A stretch of DNA of 64,000 nucleotides from Candidatus Amunia macphersoniae (GCA_016464795.1 JAEKNN010000046.1:43699-107698), one strand, 5' to 3'. Shown: positions 35,861 to 45,376, numbered from the stretch's first letter. Made by a program: numbers and translations. The notes: a model not told the origin generated them from the letters alone.

Positions 35861-38539
35861 ATGACCTTCGACGCATTCCTCCATCAGCTGCCCGACAGCG
35901 ATCCGGACGAGACATCGGAGTGGGTCGAGTCTCTGGAGACGCTGGTGGCCACAGCGGGCGTGTCGCGGGCTCGCTATGTGATCGGCAAGCTGGTCGAGCG
36001 CGCCCGCAGTCTCAACGTCGGGGTCCCTCCACTGGTCTCCACGCCGTACATCAACACCATCCCCCCGGAGGAGGAGCCGTGGTTTCCCGGGGACGAGGCG
36101 ATGGAGCGGCAGATCAGGCGCATCGTGCGCTGGAATGCCGCCGTCATGGTGACCCGAGCAAACAAGCGCAGCGACGGCATCGGAGGCCATCTCAGCACGT
36201 ACGCGTCGTCAGCCTCGCTGTACGAGGTGGGCTTCAACCACTTCTTCCGCGGCAAGGATGACGGCCGCTCCGGCGACCAGATCTACTACCAGGGGCACGC
36301 CGCGCCGGGAATGTATTCGCGCGCCTTTCTCGAGGGCCGCCTCACCGAGGAGCACCTCGACAACTTCCGCCATGAGACCGGTGGCAAGGGGCTGAGCTCC
36401 TACCCTCACCCACGGCTGATGCCTGACTTCTGGGAGTTCCCCACTGTGTCGATGGGGCTGGGGCCGCTCAACGCCATCTACCAGGCGCGCTTCAACAGGT
36501 ATCTCTACCACCGCAAGATCGCCGACACCAGCGAGTCACGTGTGTGGGCCTTCCTCGGCGACGGCGAGATGGATGAGCCGGAGGCCACCGGAGCCATCTC
36601 CCTGGCGGCACGCGAGCAGCTCGACAATCTCGTCTTCGTGATCAGCTGCAACCTGCAGCGACTTGATGGCCCGGTTCGCGGCAATGGCAAGATCATCCAG
36701 GAGCTGGAATCGATCTTCCGCGGGGCGGGGTGGAACGTCGTCAAGGTGGTGTGGGGTCGTGAGTGGGACCCGCTGCTGGCTCGCGACGTCGATGGCGCGC
36801 TGGTCGACAAGATGAACACCACCAACGACGGTCGTTTCCAGAAGTACTCCACCGAGACGGGCGCGTACATTCGTGAGCACTTCTTCGGTCCCGATCCGCG
36901 CCTGCGCAAGCTCGTCGAACATCTTTCCGACGACGACCTGCGCCATCTGCGTCGTGGCGGCCACGACCACCGCAAGCTGTACAGCGCCTACAAGCTGGCC
37001 CTCGAGCAGAAGGGTGCGCCGACAGTGATCCTCGCCCACACCGTCAAGGGCTGGACCCTGGGTTCTCTCTTCGAGGGCCGCAACGCCACCCACCAGATCA
37101 AGAAGATCGGTGAGGCGGAGCTGAAGGCCTTCCGTGACATCCTCGAGCTCCCCATCACCGACCGGCAGCTCAGTGAGGGCGCGCCGCCCTACTACCACCC
37201 CGGCGCAGGCTCGGATGAGATCGACTACCTGATGACCAGGCGCCTCGCGCTCGGCGGTCCCCTTCCCAAGCGAGTGGTCCGAGATCGCCGCCTGCCCGTG
37301 CCCGGGGACGCGGTCTGGGCGGGCACGCTCGGCGGCAGCGGCGGCCGTGCCGCCTCAACCACCGCCGCATTCGGCGCGGTTCTCCGCAACCTTCTGCGCG
37401 ACCCCGACATGGGCAGGCGGATCGTGCCCATCATCCCTGACGAAGCGCGCACCTTCGGCATGGACGCGCTGTTCCGCGAGGTGAAGATCTACCAACCCTT
37501 CGGTCAGCAGTACGAGCCTGTCGACGCCAACATGGTGTTGAGCTACCAGGAGGGTCGCGACGGCCAGCTCCTCGAGGAGGGGATCACCGAGGCTGGGTCG
37601 ATGGGCAGCTTCGCTGCCGCCGGTACCGCCTACGCCACCCACGGTGAGGCGATGGTCCCCTTCTACATCTTCTACTCGATGTTCGGCTATCAGCGGATTG
37701 GTGACCTGGTCTGGGCCTTCGGCGACGCACGCGGCCGCGGCTTCCTGCTCGGGGCCACGGCGGGGCGAACCACGCTCAACGGGGAGGGTCTGCAGCACCA
37801 GGATGGACACTCGCCGCTCCTGTTCTCCGCGGTGCCCAACTGCGAGGTCTATGACCCGGCGTACGCCTACGAGGTTGCTGTGATCATTCGCGAGGGCATG
37901 CGCCGCATGTACGAGTGCGGCGAGGACGTCTTCTACTACCTCACTCTCTACAACGAGAACTATCCCCAGCCGCCCATGCCCGATGGCGCCGAGGAGGGCA
38001 TCCTCCGCGGGCTGTATCGTCTTCAGCCCGCGCTCGCGGAGCGAACCCATCGCATCCAGCTCTTCGCCAGCGGGACCGCCATGCCCGCCGCCCTCGAGGC
38101 ACAGCGACTGCTGCTCGACCACGACGTCGCGGCTGACCTCTGGAACGTCACCAGCTATCTCGCGCTCCGCAACGACGCGCTCTCAGTCGAGCGCTGGAAC
38201 CGATTTCATCCTGATGGAACCCGGCGCTCGTCGTACATCGAGGAGCAGCTGCGAGGCGCTGAGGGACCGGTGATCGCAGTCAGCGATTACCAGAAGACGG
38301 TGGTCGAACAGGTGGCTCGCTTCGTACCGCAGCAGTACGTGCCACTCGGCACAGACGGTTACGGACGCAGCGACACCCGGGCAGCGCTGCGCAGCCACTT
38401 CGAGGTCGACGCGCCGCACATCACGGTCGCGGCTCTCGACAGCCTCGCGGACGTGGGGCGGGTTCCCCGGCACGTCGTCAACGCCGCGCTCGAGCAGTAC
38501 CAGCTCCGCGTCGACAGCCCTGAACCCAGATTGGCCTGA
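35861..38539 (+). CDS. aceE: Pyruvate dehydrogenase E1 component, homodimeric type
   Basis: An 892-aa thiamine-diphosphate enzyme that decarboxylates pyruvate and passes acetyl groups to E2 lipoyl domains. N-terminal TPYINTIPPEEEPWFPGDEA, the substrate loop GGHLSTYASSASLYEVGFNHF, the ThDP motif VWAFLGDGEMDEPEATGA and LVFVISCNLQRLDGPVRGNG are all standard. The central and C-terminal transketolase-like domains are full length. No E2 or E3 gene is nearby; a stand-alone aceE is usual in actinobacteria. It directly follows pepN. Confidence 0.96.
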   Translation: MTFDAFLHQLPDSDPDETSEWVESLETLVATAGVSRARYVIGKLVERARSLNVGVPPLVSTPYINTIPPEEEPWFPGDEAMERQIRRIVRWNAAVMVTRANKRSDGIGGHLSTYASSASLYEVGFNHFFRGKDDGRSGDQIYYQGHAAPGMYSRAFLEGRLTEEHLDNFRHETGGKGLSSYPHPRLMPDFWEFPTVSMGLGPLNAIYQARFNRYLYHRKIADTSESRVWAFLGDGEMDEPEATGAISLAAREQLDNLVFVISCNLQRLDGPVRGNGKIIQELESIFRGAGWNVVKVVWGREWDPLLARDVDGALVDKMNTTNDGRFQKYSTETGAYIREHFFGPDPRLRKLVEHLSDDDLRHLRRGGHDHRKLYSAYKLALEQKGAPTVILAHTVKGWTLGSLFEGRNATHQIKKIGEAELKAFRDILELPITDRQLSEGAPPYYHPGAGSDEIDYLMTRRLALGGPLPKRVVRDRRLPVPGDAVWAGTLGGSGGRAASTTAAFGAVLRNLLRDPDMGRRIVPIIPDEARTFGMDALFREVKIYQPFGQQYEPVDANMVLSYQEGRDGQLLEEGITEAGSMGSFAAAGTAYATHGEAMVPFYIFYSMFGYQRIGDLVWAFGDARGRGFLLGATAGRTTLNGEGLQHQDGHSPLLFSAVPNCEVYDPAYAYEVAVIIREGMRRMYECGEDVFYYLTLYNENYPQPPMPDGAEEGILRGLYRLQPALAERTHRIQLFASGTAMPAALEAQRLLLDHDVAADLWNVTSYLALRNDALSVERWNRFHPDGTRRSSYIEEQLRGAEGPVIAVSDYQKTVVEQVARFVPQQYVPLGTDGYGRSDTRAALRSHFEVDAPHITVAALDSLADVGRVPRHVVNAALEQYQLRVDSPEPRLA

Positions 38540-38581
38540 GATGCCAACCGGCGAGCGGCCGGCGCGGCGGCAGTAGCCGGG

Positions 38582-39451
38582 GTGTCCTGCGAGTGGCTCT
38601 TCGTCGACGGCTCGAGCCTCATCTTTCGTGCCTTCCACGGCGTCCCGGCCACTGTCCGCTCTCCTGACGGCAGGCAGATCAACGCAGTCCGTGGCTTCCT
38701 GGAAACGCTCACCCGTCTCATCCACAGCAGGCGACCGCACGGACTCGCCGTTGCCAGCGACGAGGACTGGCGCCCCGCATGGCGGGTGGAGCTGATCCCG
38801 AGCTACAAGGCCCACCGCACGGCTGAACCCATCCCGCCCGACCTCGAGCCACAGATGCCGGTGATCCACGAACTGCTCGACGCCATCGGCGTCGACTTCA
38901 TCGGTGCTCCACAGCACGAGGCCGAGGACGTGATCGCGACCTGGGCAGCACGCGCCCACGGGACTGTGGAGATCGTCAGTGGGGACCGTGACCTGTTCGC
39001 CTTGGTCGAGGATCCGCGGGTGGTGGTGCTCTATCCCGAGAAGGGTGGGATGGCGGTGGTCGACGAGGCCGAGGTGACGCGGCGGTACGGGATCCCCGGC
39101 CGGCGCTACGCCGAATACGCGGTGCTCCGCGGTGATCCGTCGGATGGTCTTCCCGGGTTGAAGGGGGTGGGCTCGGTGACCGCTGCGGCGCTCGTCCGCA
39201 GCCATGCGACCCAGACAGCGCTTCTGCAGCACGGACGTTTCAGCGCCGACCAGCGCGCCTATCTGGATCGCGCCCTGCGCGTGACCCGACCGGTCGCTGA
39301 CCTGCCCATCGCTGTTCCCACCGGCGGTGTACGCGTGTATCCGCGTGATCATGAAACGTTGTCAAGACTTGCAAACCAAAATGGGCTCGAGGCCCCGTGT
39401 GACCGTCTCGTCCAAGCGTTGACATCAGTGGTCAAGGGTGGCGGAAACTGA
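38582..39451 (+). CDS. Stand-alone 5'-3' exonuclease (PolA N-terminal type)
   Basis: A 289-aa FEN/PIN-like nuclease matching the 5'-3' exonuclease domain of DNA polymerase I without the polymerase. Metal-binding acids are visible in FVDGSSLIFRAFHG, HEAEDVIATWAA and EIVSGDRDLFALV. The helix-hairpin-helix region is VLRGDPSDGLPGLKGVGSVTAAAL. The usual role is flap/RNA-primer removal in repair. The N-terminal arch lysine/arginine region SYKAHRTAEP is present. GTG start at 38582, 42 bases after aceE. Confidence 0.92.
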   Translation: MSCEWLFVDGSSLIFRAFHGVPATVRSPDGRQINAVRGFLETLTRLIHSRRPHGLAVASDEDWRPAWRVELIPSYKAHRTAEPIPPDLEPQMPVIHELLDAIGVDFIGAPQHEAEDVIATWAARAHGTVEIVSGDRDLFALVEDPRVVVLYPEKGGMAVVDEAEVTRRYGIPGRRYAEYAVLRGDPSDGLPGLKGVGSVTAAALVRSHATQTALLQHGRFSADQRAYLDRALRVTRPVADLPIAVPTGGVRVYPRDHETLSRLANQNGLEAPCDRLVQALTSVVKGGGN

Positions 39452-39564
39452 GGCAGAGCGGCAGTTTCAGCCGGCTTGCCAACCGCGCGATTGCTCGATA
39501 TCCTGTGCGCGCATCATGAAGTGATGATGGCTCGAGATGGTCAGATGATCGGGGGGGAGAGTCG

Positions 39565-40220
39565 ATGCAATCACATCTCACACGCTGGTTTGCTCTGTCG
39601 GTCGCGCTGATGGGCGTGGCATCGTGCGGTTCTACCACGGCAAGCTCGGGGTGGGGCGAGCTCCGCCGCCTCGAAGCACGTCCGCGTGGGCAAACCGCTG
39701 ACCCTTCACTCCCGGGCCGAGATCGACCCCAGGCGCGGCGACCAAGGGCGGCCTGCCGCCATCGACGGTGAGCGCAGCAGACATCCAGGCCTTCCTTGAC
39801 GCTCACAACGCCTGGCGGACCAAGGTCAATGAGCCACCGCTGACCTGGGACGCCGGCCTCGCCTCGCTCGCCCAGGACTGGTCCAGCCAGATGGCCCAGA
39901 GCGGCAACTTCGACCACCGGCCCAACAACAACGAGGGCGAGAACATCTTCGCGGGAACCGGCACCTACGCCCCCAAGGATGTGGTCGACGCGTGGGGCAA
40001 CGAAAACGCCAACTTCCACGTCGACACCAACACGTGTGACCCCAACACGATGTGCGGACACTACACACAGATCGTCTGGGCGAGCACCACCAAGGTGGGC
40101 TGCGGGAGCGCGACTGGGGGGGACGGAACTGTGTACTGGACTTGCAACTACGACCCGCCTGGCAACGTCAGCGGCATCGGCCCCCTCGACGCCGCCGCCC
40201 AGCAGCAGGCGTCGCAGTGA
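39565..40220 (+). pseudogene. CAP/SCP-domain lipoprotein with apparent frameshifts in the leader-linker region
   Basis: The start ATG at 39565 gives a lipoprotein signal ending in MGVASCGS. From about 39650 the protein-like sequence moves to a second frame (ASSAASKHVRVGKPLTLHSR). From about 39727 it moves to a third frame (PGAATKGGLPPSTVSAADIQ), which runs into an intact CAP domain. That domain has LDAHNAWRTKVNEPPL, GENIFAGTG, CGHYTQIVWASTTKVGCG and CNYDPPGNVSG, the full SCP/PR1 signature with its cysteines. The CAP part alone could start at GTG 39768, but it would then lack a signal peptide. Two one-base indels near GC-rich runs, real or sequencing-derived, explain it. Confidence 0.75.
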
Positions 40221-40246
40221 CTCGGCCAGGAGGCTGAATCCGTCGT

Positions 40247-41950
40247 ATGACACAGGTCGCGCCGGCACGGTCACCGATCAATCACTGGTCGCCGCGTCGC
40301 GCTCTGGCGTTGGCGGTGCTCAGCGTGGCCGTGGCCGCGGCCAGCGCCTGCGGTTCCGCATCCTCGACCAAGAGAGACACGCCGCCGCCGGACGCCGCCG
40401 CCACCGACGCGCCGTTGGGGACGCTTGCTGCCGATCTTGGCTTCCGACCGGATGTCAACGGATTCCCGTTCGCCAACTATGGCAATGACGTCACCAACCT
40501 GACCAACCTCACGCCCAAGGAGATGCAGGACATCTTCGGCAACGTGGTCTGCAGCGATCCAGCAGCGCCCGACTGCACCCTCATACCCCCGGCGCAGACC
40601 TGGATGGACAAGCAGAACAGGTCGATGAGCGGTGGCCACTGCCAGGGCATGTCGGTGACGGCGCTGCTGCTGTTCAAGAAGCTCATCAACCCCAGCGACT
40701 ACGGCGCCGACTCCGTCGCCAGTCTGAGCCTCGCCAACAACGCCGCCCTCCAAGCGCGCATCGCCGAGTCCTTCCAGTACCAGTACTTTCCCGGCGTGGC
40801 CGCGGGCACGGTGGAGGGGACGCCCGTCGAGGTGCTCACCGCGCTGACCAAGGCGTTGACGGACAAGACGGTCACCTACGGGCTGGGGATCTTCAAAGCT
40901 GATCGCACCGGCGGTCACGAGATCACCCCGATCGCCGTGGAGGACAAGGGCAATGGCGTGTCGGCAATCCTGGTCTACGACAACAACTATCCAAAGGCGA
41001 TCCGCGAGCTCGACATCGACACCAACGCCAACACCTGGACGTACGTGGGCTCAACCAATCCAGCCGAGGCCGAGGGTGAGTACAAGGGTGACGCATCCAC
41101 CAAGACGCTGAACATCGATCCGCTCGAGCCCGGTGTGGCCAAGCAGCCGTGTCCTTTCTGCGCCCCGCCACAGCAGAGCGCCAAGCGGTCCCCGATGGGG
41201 CACACCATCGCCACCGTGGCCAGCACGACCTCGTACGAGGACATCTATCTCGCCGGCGATCCCAACAACCACGCCCACCTGCTCATCACCGACGACAAGG
41301 GCCGGCGGCTCGGCTACGCCGGGAGCACCTTTGTCAACGAGATTCCCGGCGCTCGGGTCGACTATCCCAAGCTCGGCAAGGACTTCACCGAGGCGGAGGA
41401 GCCTGAGTACTTCGTTCCCACCGGAACAGCGTTGACGATCACTGTTGACGGCAGCCCGATCAAGGACAGCGACAGCGAGGAGATCGGCCTGATCGGCCCC
41501 GGTGACGACCTTTTCGTCGACGTCACCATCGGGGGCGGCCACAAGGATGCCTTCTCTGTCAACAGCGACCGGACCAACCTCACGTACAAGTCGGGTGCCG
41601 ACGAGAAGCCGAGCATCCAATTCGGCAGCGACCGGGCCAGCTCGGACTTCGAGTTCACAGTCAACCCGTCGGCCTTGGCGGGTGGCTCCACGGTGGGGCT
41701 GAGCCTGTCAGATGCCAACCTCAGCATCGACGCCAGCGCCGTGCCGGGGAACGACGCCTACGACATCCAGATGAAGCGCCTCGACGCCAACGGCAATGAT
41801 CTCGTCTTCAAGCACAGCGGGCTGACGGTGCCAGGCGGCGGCACAGCGCAGCTCGGGTACGCAAGCTGGGATCACGCCGGTGACTCGATACCGGTGACTG
41901 TGCAGAGCGGCGGCCAGACCACCCAGGATCAACTCTCCGACCAGCGCTGA
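40247..41950 (+). CDS. Lipoprotein with papain-like cysteine-peptidase pattern
   Basis: A 567-aa exported lipoprotein with signal ALAVLSVAVAAASACGS and lipid cysteine near residue 35. I see no named family. A candidate Cys-His-Asp/Asn triad is present: Cys132 in SGGHCQGMSVTALLLF, His224 in GGHEITPIAVEDKGNG, and Asp245/Asn246 in ILVYDNNYP. Order and spacing fit a papain/transglutaminase-like fold. The C-terminal 250 residues look beta-rich, with repeated Gly/Asp/Ser strands, and may be binding domains. It follows the CAP lipoprotein by 26 bases. Catalysis is inference; the fold could be a non-catalytic relative. Confidence 0.7.
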   Translation: MTQVAPARSPINHWSPRRALALAVLSVAVAAASACGSASSTKRDTPPPDAAATDAPLGTLAADLGFRPDVNGFPFANYGNDVTNLTNLTPKEMQDIFGNVVCSDPAAPDCTLIPPAQTWMDKQNRSMSGGHCQGMSVTALLLFKKLINPSDYGADSVASLSLANNAALQARIAESFQYQYFPGVAAGTVEGTPVEVLTALTKALTDKTVTYGLGIFKADRTGGHEITPIAVEDKGNGVSAILVYDNNYPKAIRELDIDTNANTWTYVGSTNPAEAEGEYKGDASTKTLNIDPLEPGVAKQPCPFCAPPQQSAKRSPMGHTIATVASTTSYEDIYLAGDPNNHAHLLITDDKGRRLGYAGSTFVNEIPGARVDYPKLGKDFTEAEEPEYFVPTGTALTITVDGSPIKDSDSEEIGLIGPGDDLFVDVTIGGGHKDAFSVNSDRTNLTYKSGADEKPSIQFGSDRASSDFEFTVNPSALAGGSTVGLSLSDANLSIDASAVPGNDAYDIQMKRLDANGNDLVFKHSGLTVPGGGTAQLGYASWDHAGDSIPVTVQSGGQTTQDQLSDQR

Positions 41951-41984
41951 CCCCGCCTCCGGCGACGACTGACGATCCGCCTAC

Positions 41985-42569
41985 TCACGCGGTGGGCGGG
42001 ACCACGGCGGGGTCGACCCGCTGCCAGAGCACGTGATCTCTCCACTCGCCGGCGATCGCCAGGTAGTCCCTGGCCACGCCGATGCGCTCGAACCCACAGC
42101 GCCGGAGCACTCCCTGTGAGGCGACATTGTCGAGCAGGGTGCCCGCCTGGAGACGGTGAAGGTTCAGGTCTGCGAATGAGATGTCGACAGCCGCTCCCAC
42201 CGCCCAGGTGGCGATGCCGCGACGCAGCCGGGCGCCGTCCACGTTGTAGCCCAGGCTGCCGCTGCAGAAGGCACCGCGGATCATGTTCGACAGGATCACG
42301 TCGCCCACGATGTCACCGTCCTCACGCACCAGGAGCGGCATCAGGCGACCGGCAGCCACCTCGTCCGCCGACGCTTCGACGCGGAACCGCTGGCCGCCGA
42401 CCGTCCAGAACGTGGCGGCGCGGCCAGGTTGCGTCGGCGCCAGGTGGTCACGATTGCGACTCCAGTACGCCCCCATCTCGTCGGCGTCATCCGTAGACCA
42501 GACGCTGATGGCGAGGTGTCCGTGACGCTCATCCGCGGGACTCGTTCGGGTGTTGGGCTCGGCTGGCAC
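41985..42569 (-). CDS. GNAT N-acetyltransferase (RimJ/RimL type)
   Basis: About 194 aa. The GNAT fold shows LLVREDGDIVGDVILSNMIRG (strands 2-4), GYNVDGARLRRGIATWAVGAAV with the acetyl-CoA pyrophosphate loop (RRGIAT), and LHRLQAGTLLDNVASQGVLRRCGFERIG, typical of the RimJ/RimL group. It would acetylate a protein N terminus or a small amine. The start is taken as GTG 42569, just before the conserved domain. The in-frame upstream extension is arginine-rich and not protein-like. Confidence 0.85.
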   Translation of the reverse strand: MPAEPNTRTSPADERHGHLAISVWSTDDADEMGAYWSRNRDHLAPTQPGRAATFWTVGGQRFRVEASADEVAAGRLMPLLVREDGDIVGDVILSNMIRGAFCSGSLGYNVDGARLRRGIATWAVGAAVDISFADLNLHRLQAGTLLDNVASQGVLRRCGFERIGVARDYLAIAGEWRDHVLWQRVDPAVVPPTA

Positions 42570-42651
42570 GACGGCTACCCTACGCCGCAAGCGGCGGCGT
42601 CGGACGCGCGAGGCCAACCGTTGACCAACCGGCCGGGGCCGCCTGGTTGCC

Positions 42652-43062
42652 CTACCCCTGGACACGCGGTCCACTTCTCTGCACGTCGAGTCGAAGCAGC
42701 ACCCGGCGCTCCGCCTCCATGGCACGGCGATACTCGTCCCAGTCAGGGTGCTCGCCCGAAGCACGACGGTAGTAGTCGATCAGGCCGTCCATCGCCGCCG
42801 GAAGGCTGACGATCTCCACTGTCCCCTCGACTGTATGCCACTCACCGAAGAAACCCTGGCTGATTGCGCAGAGGCTGGCTCGCGGTTCGCGGCGGAGGTT
42901 CAAGGTCTTGATGGCGGTCTCGCGGGTGCTGACCACCACACGAGATTCATCGTCGACGGTGGCCAGCACCGGGGACAGCTGGACGCCGCCATCCCTGCGG
43001 TGGGTGGCGAGCACCGCCTGGCCGTTCTGGCGGAGAAAATCGAGCGCGTCCTGATGGTCCAT
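42652..43062 (-). CDS. PPOX-class flavin/F420-dependent oxidoreductase
   Basis: A 136-aa split-barrel protein of the pyridoxamine 5'-phosphate oxidase-like family. QAVLATHRRDGGVQLSPVLATVD and VVVSTRETAIKTLNLRREPRASLC are the typical first half; WHTVEGTVEIV and the late DYYRRASGEHPDWDEYRRAM complete it. The size and motif spelling resemble the F420-dependent PPOX group of actinobacteria. FMN or heme use is possible. It is in a minus-strand run with GNAT and the foldase. Confidence 0.85.
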   Translation of the reverse strand: MDHQDALDFLRQNGQAVLATHRRDGGVQLSPVLATVDDESRVVVSTRETAIKTLNLRREPRASLCAISQGFFGEWHTVEGTVEIVSLPAAMDGLIDYYRRASGEHPDWDEYRRAMEAERRVLLRLDVQRSGPRVQG

Positions 43063-43082
43063 GCTTGGACTCTAGGCGCTCC

Positions 43083-44018
43083 TCACGGGGTCGGCGTGGC
43101 GCCTGCTGTTGTGCCGGCCGACGGCGCTGGTGACGCCGTGGCCGCCGCCGCAGCACACACGTCGTCGCCGACATCGCTGACGTACACATGAACCTGCTTG
43201 GCGGCGCAGTCCTGCGCGATCGACTCGAAGAGGGCTTCGCTGAACCAGCGCGGTCGCTCCCTGACCGTGTACGGCCGCGGGGCGTTGACGAGGATGTGGC
43301 GCAGTGTCAGCGTCGACGCTGTCGCCGTCTCCAGCATGACCACGTCGTACCCCTGTGCTCCACGGATCGGGGTTGTCGTGTACGCGCCGGGGGCCAGCGT
43401 GAGCACGGGGCCCGCGTACAGCGGGTCATCGCCCTGGATCTGGGAGCGAGGAACAGCCCCCAGCTCACCGCCCTGGGGTGCCGTGACGGTGTCGTCGGAG
43501 TACTGCGAGGCCAGCGACTCGAAGGCCGCACCCGCAGCCAGCTTCTGCTCGATCTCAGTGGCTCGCTGTCTGGCGAAATGATCCTCCAGCTTCTGTTCGT
43601 TGATCGATGAGGTGATCTCGTCGTTGAGCTGTGCCATCGATCCTCCCAGGCTGGCCAGCTGGGTCTGCAATTGCGTGATGCCGCCGGCCGCCGACACATC
43701 GGCGTTCAGCTGCGCCTGGATCTCAGCGGACGTCGCTGCCACCCCATTGAACGCCGCCTCCTGGGCGATCACCGTGTCGATGATCAGGCTGCGCAACACC
43801 GATGCCCGGATCTGGCTGCGCATCGCCGCATTGCCGGATGGCCCGCCGGCCTGCGCCACCGAGGTGAGCGCGCTGGTCAGGCGGATCTGGAAGACGTCGT
43901 TGGTGATCGCCGTCGGCCCAATCCGAGCGATCACCTGAGAGTTGCTGCTGGATGGCGGCGACGAGCTGTTGCAGCCACTGCACAACAGCACGAGCAGGAC
44001 GATCAGCGCACGCCGCAC
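43083..44018 (-). CDS. SurA/parvulin-like foldase lipoprotein with permuted motif order
   Basis: A 311-aa exported protein with a GTG start and a lipoprotein-type signal (MRRALIVLLVLLCSGCNSS). Residues 25-165 resemble a SurA N-terminal chaperone domain (IARIGPTAITNDVFQIRL, RSLIIDTVIAQEA). Then FESLASQYSDDTVTAPQGGELGAVPRSQI and YTTTPIRGAQGYDVVMLETA match the middle and end of a parvulin PPIase domain. The parvulin first strand, normally RHILV ahead of these, appears after them as TLTLRHILVNAPRPYTVRERP. A Pro/Ala/Thr tail follows. It likely helps fold secreted proteins. Confidence 0.8.
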   Translation of the reverse strand: MRRALIVLLVLLCSGCNSSSPPSSSNSQVIARIGPTAITNDVFQIRLTSALTSVAQAGGPSGNAAMRSQIRASVLRSLIIDTVIAQEAAFNGVAATSAEIQAQLNADVSAAGGITQLQTQLASLGGSMAQLNDEITSSINEQKLEDHFARQRATEIEQKLAAGAAFESLASQYSDDTVTAPQGGELGAVPRSQIQGDDPLYAGPVLTLAPGAYTTTPIRGAQGYDVVMLETATASTLTLRHILVNAPRPYTVRERPRWFSEALFESIAQDCAAKQVHVYVSDVGDDVCAAAAATASPAPSAGTTAGATPTP

Positions 44019-44029
44019 GGCCGTCCAGT

Positions 44030-45376
44030 CTAGTCAGCGCTCCGCGACACCGGACGGGGACGCGAAGGGTCAACATTGAAGCGGGACCGGAAGCTGGGCG
44101 ACATCCCGACCGTCACCGCCACCACCCCGACTGTGATGGCGCCAAGGCCGATGGCTGTGAACAGCCCGATGACGTGGTCGAGAATCGCGTAGAGCACGGT
44201 GCCCAGAGGTTGAAGGCCGGCGAAGAGCATCGCGTAGATGCCCAGGAGCCGGCCGCGGAGGGCGGGATCCGCGTCCGTCTGGAGCAGGGTGGTCATCGAG
44301 GTGTTCATCGCCAGGAAGGCGAAGCTGATGCCCATCAGAGCCACCAGGCTCAGGGGTAGGGCCGTCGAGTGGGCCAGTCCGAAGAGGCTGACCCCGTAGA
44401 TGATCCCGCCGACCACCAGCAGCCGGCGCCTGCCGCCGGTGTTGCCGATGGTGGCGATGACGATGCCACCCACCACACCGCCAAATCCTCCGATCGAGTA
44501 GAGCAGTCCGAGCACTGTCGACCCGCCGTGCAACTGGTCTCGGGCCAGGATGGGCAGGTAGGGCATGTACGACACGCCGAGAAGGGCCAGAGCGGCACAC
44601 ACGATCACGATTCCGCGAACCATGGGGTCCCGGCGGACGGAGCGCACCCCCTCGAACAGCTCGCCGACCGCCGTGGCGCCGGCTGCGCGCGGCAAGGGCC
44701 GGACGTCCGGGATCACTGTCAGGAGCACTGCGAGCGGAGCGATGTAGGCCGCCGACAGGACAGCGAAGCAGGCTCCCGGCCCCGCCGAGGCGATCAGCAG
44801 CCCGGCGAGCGAGGGGCCGATGATGCGGGTCGCGCTCATCGCCGTCGAGCTGAGCGCCACGGCGTTGACGATGTTCTCGCGATCGACCAGGTCAGCGACC
44901 ATCGCCTGGCGCGTGGGCAGGTCGACGGCGTCGGCCGAGCCGTACACCACCGCCACCGCGATGATGGCCCAGAAGCCGGCGTGACCGGTCAACGCCAGCA
45001 CCGCGAGGACACCCGAGCTGACCCCGAGCACGGACTGCGTGACCAGCAAGATGCGCCGCCGCGGCAGCCGGTCAGCGAGCAGGCCGCCGCCCAGCGACAG
45101 GATCACCGCCGGAAGCCCGTCCGCCGCCGCCACCGCTGCCACCGCCGCGCTGCTGTGGGTGAGGCTGTAGACCAGGTAGCCCAGCGCAACCACCTGCATC
45201 CACGTGCCCAGCAAGGTCGGCCACTGGGCGATCCAGTACCAGCGGAAGGCCGGGACCGCCAGCGCGGGCGGCGGCCAGCGACGAAGCGGAGGCACCGCGA
45301 CGGGAAGCTGCACCATCGCCGGCACCGCTGCAGTGAGGACCGGTGCCGTCGCCGTCTCGACCTCGTCCTGCTCCAC
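44030..45376 (-). CDS. MFS transporter, EntS/MFS_3 type
   Basis: A 448-aa permease with 12 predicted helices after a 40-residue Pro/Ala-rich N terminus. The MFS loop 2-3 motif reads GGGLLADRLPRRRILLVTQ, and WMQVVALGYLVYSLTHS and DLPTRQAMVADLVDRENIVNAVAL match the MFS_3 (EntS, transmembrane secretion effector) group. These export siderophores or drugs by proton antiport. The substrate is unknown. It lies 11 bases upstream of the foldase gene on the same strand and is divergent from uppP. Confidence 0.9.
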   Translation of the reverse strand: MEQDEVETATAPVLTAAVPAMVQLPVAVPPLRRWPPPALAVPAFRWYWIAQWPTLLGTWMQVVALGYLVYSLTHSSAAVAAVAAADGLPAVILSLGGGLLADRLPRRRILLVTQSVLGVSSGVLAVLALTGHAGFWAIIAVAVVYGSADAVDLPTRQAMVADLVDRENIVNAVALSSTAMSATRIIGPSLAGLLIASAGPGACFAVLSAAYIAPLAVLLTVIPDVRPLPRAAGATAVGELFEGVRSVRRDPMVRGIVIVCAALALLGVSYMPYLPILARDQLHGGSTVLGLLYSIGGFGGVVGGIVIATIGNTGGRRRLLVVGGIIYGVSLFGLAHSTALPLSLVALMGISFAFLAMNTSMTTLLQTDADPALRGRLLGIYAMLFAGLQPLGTVLYAILDHVIGLFTAIGLGAITVGVVAVTVGMSPSFRSRFNVDPSRPRPVSRSAD

